From: Rhodospirillaceae bacterium
Lineage (GTDB): Bacteria; Pseudomonadota; Alphaproteobacteria; Rhodospirillales_A; Casp-alpha2
DNA: 8,244 bases
Assembly: GCA_003488105.1 (NCBI GenBank)
Contig: DNMS01000321.1
Coordinates: forward strand, 1,097 to 9,340
Reading direction: 5' to 3'
Of this stretch, positions 5,043 to 8,244 are shown one piece after another. The translations under genes and the position numbers were made by a program. Every line of letters starts with the position of its first letter. Within the stretch, counting starts at the first letter, position 1. The notes beneath the pieces are model-generated. The model saw only the letters and a program-made list of their open reading frames with translations. It did not search any database and was not told the DNA's origin.

Positions 5043-5624
5043 ATGCTGCGCCGCCTTTACGATCGAATGTTGGCCCTTGCGGGCCATCGCCACGCGGACC
5101 GTTGGCTGGCGTTCGTCAGCTTCATCGAAAGCTCGGTCTTTCCCATTCCGCCCGATGTGATGCTGATCCCCATGGTTCTGGCCGACCGTGCCCGGGCTTG
5201 GCGCATCGCCCTGATCTGCACCGTTGCCTCGGTCTTGGGCGGCATACTGGGCTATGCCATCGGCGCCTTCCTGTTCGATCAGGTCGGCCGGCCCATGCTG
5301 GAATTCTACGGCTACACCGCCAAGTTCGATCAGTTCCGCGCGACCTATGCCGATTGGGGGGCCTGGGCCGTTTTCATCGCCGGTGTCACGCCCTTTCCCT
5401 ATAAGGTCATCACCATTCTGTCCGGCCTGGCGTCGCTGGATATCTGGGTGTTCTGCGTCGCCTCCGTGCTGGCCAGGGGGCTCCGGTTCTATCTGGTCAC
5501 GGGGCTGCTGTGGTATTTCGGGGAACCCATCCGCGCCTTCATCGAGAAGTATCTGGGGCTTCTGTTCACGATCTTTTGCCTTCTCCTGATCGGTGGATTC
5601 GTGGTTATCAGGTTCGTGCTGTAG
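5043..5624 (+). CDS. YqaA-type DedA/VTT-family inner-membrane protein
   Basis: A 193-residue integral membrane protein of the YqaA branch of the DedA/SNARE-associated (VTT) family. Members have been tied to membrane-lipid transport and envelope homeostasis; the exact role of YqaA is unknown. Family hallmarks are ESSVFPIPPD (29-38) at the first re-entrant loop, a glycine-rich segment (ASVLGGILGYAIGAFLF, about 62-78), GVTPFPYK (114-121) at the second re-entrant loop, and ARGLRFYLVTG (144-154). The last hydrophobic helix spans about 171-190. An in-frame TTG at 4974 would add 23 mostly Arg-rich residues; I prefer the ATG at 5043 because MLRRLYDRML matches the usual family start, although no strong Shine-Dalgarno is seen. 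The stop codon overlaps the ribosome-binding site of dsbB, so the two genes are almost certainly cotranscribed and perhaps translationally coupled. Confidence 0.88.
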   Translation: MLRRLYDRMLALAGHRHADRWLAFVSFIESSVFPIPPDVMLIPMVLADRARAWRIALICTVASVLGGILGYAIGAFLFDQVGRPMLEFYGYTAKFDQFRATYADWGAWAVFIAGVTPFPYKVITILSGLASLDIWVFCVASVLARGLRFYLVTGLLWYFGEPIRAFIEKYLGLLFTIFCLLLIGGFVVIRFVL

Positions 5625-5633
5625 GAGACCGCG

Positions 5634-6134
5634 ATGGTGGACATGCTCGGCGATCCCAAATTGCAACGCTGGTATCCGGCGGCCCTGTTCGCCATATCGG
5701 CCGGCGCCCTGGGTCTTGCCCTGCATGCCCAGTTCCTGCTGGGGCTGGAGCCCTGCAATCTGTGCCTCTATCAGCGCATTCCCTATGCCGTGATCGGCCT
5801 GTTCGCCGGGGCTTGTATGACGCGCCCCAATCCGAAGGCAGGGCGCGCCGTGGTCGGGCTGGCGGCCCTCGGCTTCGCCATCGGGGCCGCGATCGCGGTC
5901 TATCACGTGGGGGTGGAGCAGCATTGGTGGGCCTCCGCCGTTTGCGGCGGCACCGTGACCACCTTGGAATCAACGACGGATCTGATGGCCGGATTGTCGG
6001 CCCCGCCGGAAAAATCCTGCGATTCCGTGGACTGGGTCTTCCTTGGTCTTTCCATGGCGACCTATAATGCGGCCTTCTCCGCCGTCATGGCCGGGCTGTG
6101 TTTCATCGCCGTCCGCCGCATGAAGGCCGCCTGA
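5634..6134 (+). CDS. dsbB: disulfide bond formation protein B (DsbB)
   Basis: A 166-residue inner-membrane quinone reductase that reoxidises the periplasmic thiol oxidase DsbA and passes the electrons to ubiquinone. Both catalytic cysteine pairs are present: Cys41-Cys44 in EPCNLCLYQRIPY in the first periplasmic loop, and Cys104/Cys129 in the second, nearly the same positions as in E. coli. The segment after Cys129, SVDWVFLGLSMATYN, is the typical lead into the last helix. Four membrane helices are visible at about 14-34, 45-62, 71-90 and 142-161. AGGAG, 6 nt before the ATG at 5634, is a strong ribosome-binding site built into the end of the YqaA gene. DsbA is not in the window. The gene sits directly before coq7, which helps make its quinone cofactor. 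Confidence 0.95.
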   Translation: MVDMLGDPKLQRWYPAALFAISAGALGLALHAQFLLGLEPCNLCLYQRIPYAVIGLFAGACMTRPNPKAGRAVVGLAALGFAIGAAIAVYHVGVEQHWWASAVCGGTVTTLESTTDLMAGLSAPPEKSCDSVDWVFLGLSMATYNAAFSAVMAGLCFIAVRRMKAA

Positions 6135-6164
6135 CAGGGCGTTTCAAGGACGCGACGAGGACCC

Positions 6165-6740
6165 ATGGCGACCAAGACCTCTGCGAAGCCACCTGCCAAG
6201 CCCCGGCGCATGCCGGGCGATCCGTCCAAGGCCGAGATGGTCGAACGCATGCTGCGGGTCGACCACGCGGGCGAATACGGCGCCGTGCGCATCTACGAGG
6301 GCCAGATGGCCGTGCTGGGCAAGGATGCCGGCGGCGGCGCCATCAAGCACATGGCGGAACAGGAAGAGGTTCACCTGGCCACCTTCAACGACCTGGTGGC
6401 CGAACGGCGGGTGCGCCCGACGGCGTTGCTGCCGCTGTGGCATCTGGCCGGTTTCGCGCTGGGGGCCGGCACGGCGCTGTTGGGCGAGAAGGCGGCCCAT
6501 GCCTGCACCGTCGCGGTCGAGGAAGCCATCGACGAACATTACGCGGCCCAGATCGACCGCCTGGACGGCGAGGGCGAGGACGGCCTGCGCGACACCTTCG
6601 AAAAATTCCGCCAGGAAGAATTGGAGCACCACGACACGGCGCTGGACCTGGGGGCCGAGGAAGCCCCCGGCTATGAGGCCCTGAAGGGCGTCATCAAGCG
6701 GGGATCGAAGCTCGCCATCTGGCTGTCCGAGCGCATCTGA
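6165..6740 (+). CDS. coq7: demethoxyubiquinone hydroxylase (Coq7)
   Basis: A 191-residue membrane-associated di-iron monooxygenase that hydroxylates demethoxyubiquinone, the penultimate step of ubiquinone synthesis. The ferritin-like ligand pattern is complete: Glu37 in RVDHAGEYGAVRIYEGQ, Glu67/His70 in EQEEVH, Glu119 or Glu120 in VEEAIDEHY, and Glu152/His155 in EELEHHDTAL. The hydrophobic stretch about 88-107 (LLPLWHLAGFALGAGTALLG) fits the helix that dips into the membrane. A basic, Pro/Lys-rich N-terminus (2-20) precedes the domain, as in many alphaproteobacterial homologues. GAGG 4 nt before the ATG at 6165 supports the start. It follows dsbB after 30 bp and is probably in the same transcript. 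The aerobic alternative for this step in enterobacteria, the flavoenzyme UbiF, is unrelated. Confidence 0.95.
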   Translation: MATKTSAKPPAKPRRMPGDPSKAEMVERMLRVDHAGEYGAVRIYEGQMAVLGKDAGGGAIKHMAEQEEVHLATFNDLVAERRVRPTALLPLWHLAGFALGAGTALLGEKAAHACTVAVEEAIDEHYAAQIDRLDGEGEDGLRDTFEKFRQEELEHHDTALDLGAEEAPGYEALKGVIKRGSKLAIWLSERI

Positions 6741-6794
6741 TTCCGTTCCCTAAAAAATATCCAAGACTGAGAAGAAACCAAAAGGACCGAGACG

Positions 6795-7841
6795 ATGAAA
6801 GCAGTGGTGTTCCCCGGCGACCGTAAGATCGAAATCATGGATTTCCCCGATCCCCATCCGGGGCCGGGTGAGGTCGTGTTACAGATCAAGGCGTCCGGCA
6901 TGTGCGGCAGTGACCTGAAATACTACCGCAACCCGCCGGGCACCCCGACGCTCGGCCTGGGCGAGCGCAAGGGCCCGATCATCGCCGGGCATGAGCCCTG
7001 CGGCGTGGTGGTCGAGGTCGGCGAGGGCGTGTCCGAAGCCCAGGCGCGCATCGGCGACCGCATGATGGACCATCACTATTCCGGCTGCGGCGTGTGCAAG
7101 CACTGCCGCACGGGCTGGTCGCAGATGTGCATCGACGGCATCACCGTCTACGGCACCACGGGCCACGGCGCCCATGCGGAATACATGAAGGTGCCGGCCC
7201 ATACCCTGGTCCGCCTGCCGGACGACCTCAGCTTCACCACCGGGGCGGCAATTTCCTGCGGGACGGGCACGGCCTACGGTGCGCTGAAGCGCCTGGACCT
7301 TGCCGGGGACGAGACCGTGGTGATCTTCGGCCAGGGGCCCGTGGGGCTCAGCGCCACGCAGTTGGCCAAGGCCATGGGGGCGCGCGTCATCGCCCTCGAC
7401 ATCTCGGCCGAGCGGCGCAAGCTGGCGGAAGACTTCGGCGCCGACGAGGTCATCGACCCCATGGGCAACGACGTGGTCGCGGCGATCCGCGATCTGACGG
7501 GGGGCGAGGGTGCCCACAAGTCCCTCGACTGTTCATCCAACGCCGAGGCCCGGGCCTCGGCTGTGCGCTGCCTGCGGGCCTGGGGCACGGCCTGCTTTGT
7601 CGGCGAAGGCGGGCAGGTGACGCTTGATGTCAGCCAGGACATCCTGCGCCGTCAGGTCTCCGTCGTCGGGTCCTGGACCTTTTCCAAGAACGGGCAGGCC
7701 GATTGCGCGGCCTTCGTCGCCGAACGCAAGATCGACGTCGATGCCTTGTTCTCCCACCGCTTCACGCTGGATCAGGCGGACGCGGCGTACAAGCTGTTCG
7801 ACACCCAGACGACCGGCAAGGGCGTGTTCGTGATGGATTAA
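6795..7841 (+). CDS. zinc-dependent medium-chain alcohol dehydrogenase
   Basis: A 348-residue cytoplasmic NAD(P)-dependent dehydrogenase of the MDR superfamily. The catalytic zinc ligands are Cys37 in GMCGSD and His66/Glu67 in AGHEPCG, with Cys155 in ISCGTG as the usual third ligand. The structural zinc cysteines are Cys98, Cys101, Cys104 and Cys112 in CGVCKHCRTGWSQMC. The Rossmann motif is GQGPVG (179-184). Asp202, at the end of the second strand in ALDIS, favours NAD over NADP. Both zinc sites are intact, so it should be active; the substrate (alcohol, polyol or amino-alcohol) cannot be read from the sequence. AAGGA, 8 nt before the ATG at 6795, supports the start. The 54-bp leader after coq7 is A-rich and contains TAAAAAATAT, so the gene may have its own promoter rather than belong to the quinone cluster. 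Its stop codon overlaps that of the convergent trmJ. Confidence 0.93.
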   Translation: MKAVVFPGDRKIEIMDFPDPHPGPGEVVLQIKASGMCGSDLKYYRNPPGTPTLGLGERKGPIIAGHEPCGVVVEVGEGVSEAQARIGDRMMDHHYSGCGVCKHCRTGWSQMCIDGITVYGTTGHGAHAEYMKVPAHTLVRLPDDLSFTTGAAISCGTGTAYGALKRLDLAGDETVVIFGQGPVGLSATQLAKAMGARVIALDISAERRKLAEDFGADEVIDPMGNDVVAAIRDLTGGEGAHKSLDCSSNAEARASAVRCLRAWGTACFVGEGGQVTLDVSQDILRRQVSVVGSWTFSKNGQADCAAFVAERKIDVDALFSHRFTLDQADAAYKLFDTQTTGKGVFVMD

Positions 7842-8244
7842 TCCTGGCTGGCGGGGTCTCTGGGGCCCCGCCGCAGGGCGACGATCACGCCGCGTAAAAT
7901 GCGGACCTCCTGGTCCGTCAGGCGCGCGCGGCCGAACAGGTTGCGCAGGTTGCGGACCATGGTGGGGGCCCGTTCCGGCGGCTGCAGGAAACCGCAGGTT
8001 TCCAACTCGCTTTCCAGATGTTCAAACAGATGGACCAGGTCTTGATGGTCGGCGGGGCGCGTGGTCTTGGGCATGGCGAGTTCTTCGTCGGCCACGTCCA
8101 GGCCCAGTAGGCGCCATTCATAGCCGACCAGCAACACCGCTTGGGCCAGGTTGAGGGACGAGAACGCCGGGTTCAGCGGCACGTTGAGGATGGCGTCGGC
8201 GAGCGCCACCTCGTCATTGTCGAGGCCCTTCGCCTCGCGGCCGA
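7838..8244 (-). CDS. trmJ: TrmJ-type tRNA 2'-O-methyltransferase, C-terminal part (runs off the window)
   Basis: The frame is open from the right edge (first full codon at 8240-8242) to the TAA at 7838-7840, giving about 134 residues of a SPOUT-class (TrmH/SpoU) RNA methyltransferase. Motif 2 is visible as GREAKGLDNDE at the edge. Motif 3 follows as VPLNPAFSSLNLAQAVLLVGYEW, in which NPAFSSLNLAQA is diagnostic for the TrmJ/LasT group that methylates ribose 32 in tRNA anticodon loops with SAM. A C-terminal extension follows, ending in LTDQEVRILRGVIVALRRG; the TrmJ family has such a helical tail for dimerisation and tRNA binding. The SAM-binding N-terminal part and the start lie outside the window. 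A GTG at 8207-8209 inside the domain is not the start, because the motif continues upstream of it. The gene is convergent with the dehydrogenase. Confidence 0.88.
   Translation of the reverse strand, partial: GREAKGLDNDEVALADAILNVPLNPAFSSLNLAQAVLLVGYEWRLLGLDVADEELAMPKTTRPADHQDLVHLFEHLESELETCGFLQPPERAPTMVRNLRNLFGRARLTDQEVRILRGVIVALRRGPRDPASQD

Noticed and set aside
5037..5924. 295-residue minus-strand ORF antisense to yqaA and dsbB
   Set aside because: It is rich in Gln, Gly and His with no recognisable domain, and lies opposite two genes with clear family motifs.
6741..6794. Terminator or small RNA between coq7 and the dehydrogenase
   Set aside because: The 54 bp are A-rich but contain no stable inverted repeat. 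I see only a Shine-Dalgarno and a possible AT-rich promoter patch.
8207..8209. GTG as the start of a 123-residue methyltransferase fragment gene
   Set aside because: The frame stays open to the right edge with SPOUT motif residues (GREAKGLDNDE), so the gene is simply cut by the window.

Overview
The window looks like a chromosomal segment from a ubiquinone-using, GC-rich alphaproteobacterium, probably of Rhodospirillales type. This rests on a Coq7-type ubiquinone hydroxylase, a DsbB, a YqaA/DedA protein, strongly GC-biased third codon positions, and a palindromic repeat next to a tRNA whose translation (in the style of ...KASED...LRVARHPK...) I recall from spurious ORFs in alphaproteobacterial genomes. 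I see no phage, transposase, CRISPR array or defence genes. Coding density is high and the gaps are short.

Layout from left to right: (1) a large ThDP-dependent enzyme of the homodimeric pyruvate dehydrogenase E1 (AceE)/transketolase-like family, + strand, whose start may lie left of the window; (2) convergent with it, a small exported protein of unknown function, - strand; (3) a 178-bp divergent gap with a cluster of CCTGAC direct repeats, then an orphan OmpR/PhoB-type response regulator, + strand; (4) a strong hairpin and a tRNA-Leu(CAA) with encoded CCA, followed at once by a roughly 85-bp two-hairpin palindromic repeat; (5) a TauD/TfdA-family Fe(II)/2-oxoglutarate dioxygenase, - strand; (6) a divergent gap, then a three-gene + strand cluster of YqaA/DedA membrane protein, DsbB and Coq7; (7) a zinc-dependent medium-chain alcohol dehydrogenase, + strand; (8) convergent with it, and sharing a TTAA that supplies both stop codons, the C-terminal part of a TrmJ-type tRNA 2'-O-methyltransferase, - strand, which runs off the right edge.

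The clearest functional grouping is the YqaA-DsbB-Coq7 cluster. Coq7 makes the ubiquinone that DsbB uses as electron acceptor when it reoxidises DsbA, so quinone synthesis and envelope disulfide formation sit in one probable transcript. The exported protein at the left has two cysteines in its predicted mature part and could be a client of that pathway, but this is inference. The other genes look like independent housekeeping or metabolic units. I did not find a convincing new multi-gene system. The items most worth a second look are non-coding: the palindromic repeat abutting the tRNA, the helically phased CCTGAC repeats in front of the response regulator, and the hairpin that overlaps the likely tRNA promoter.
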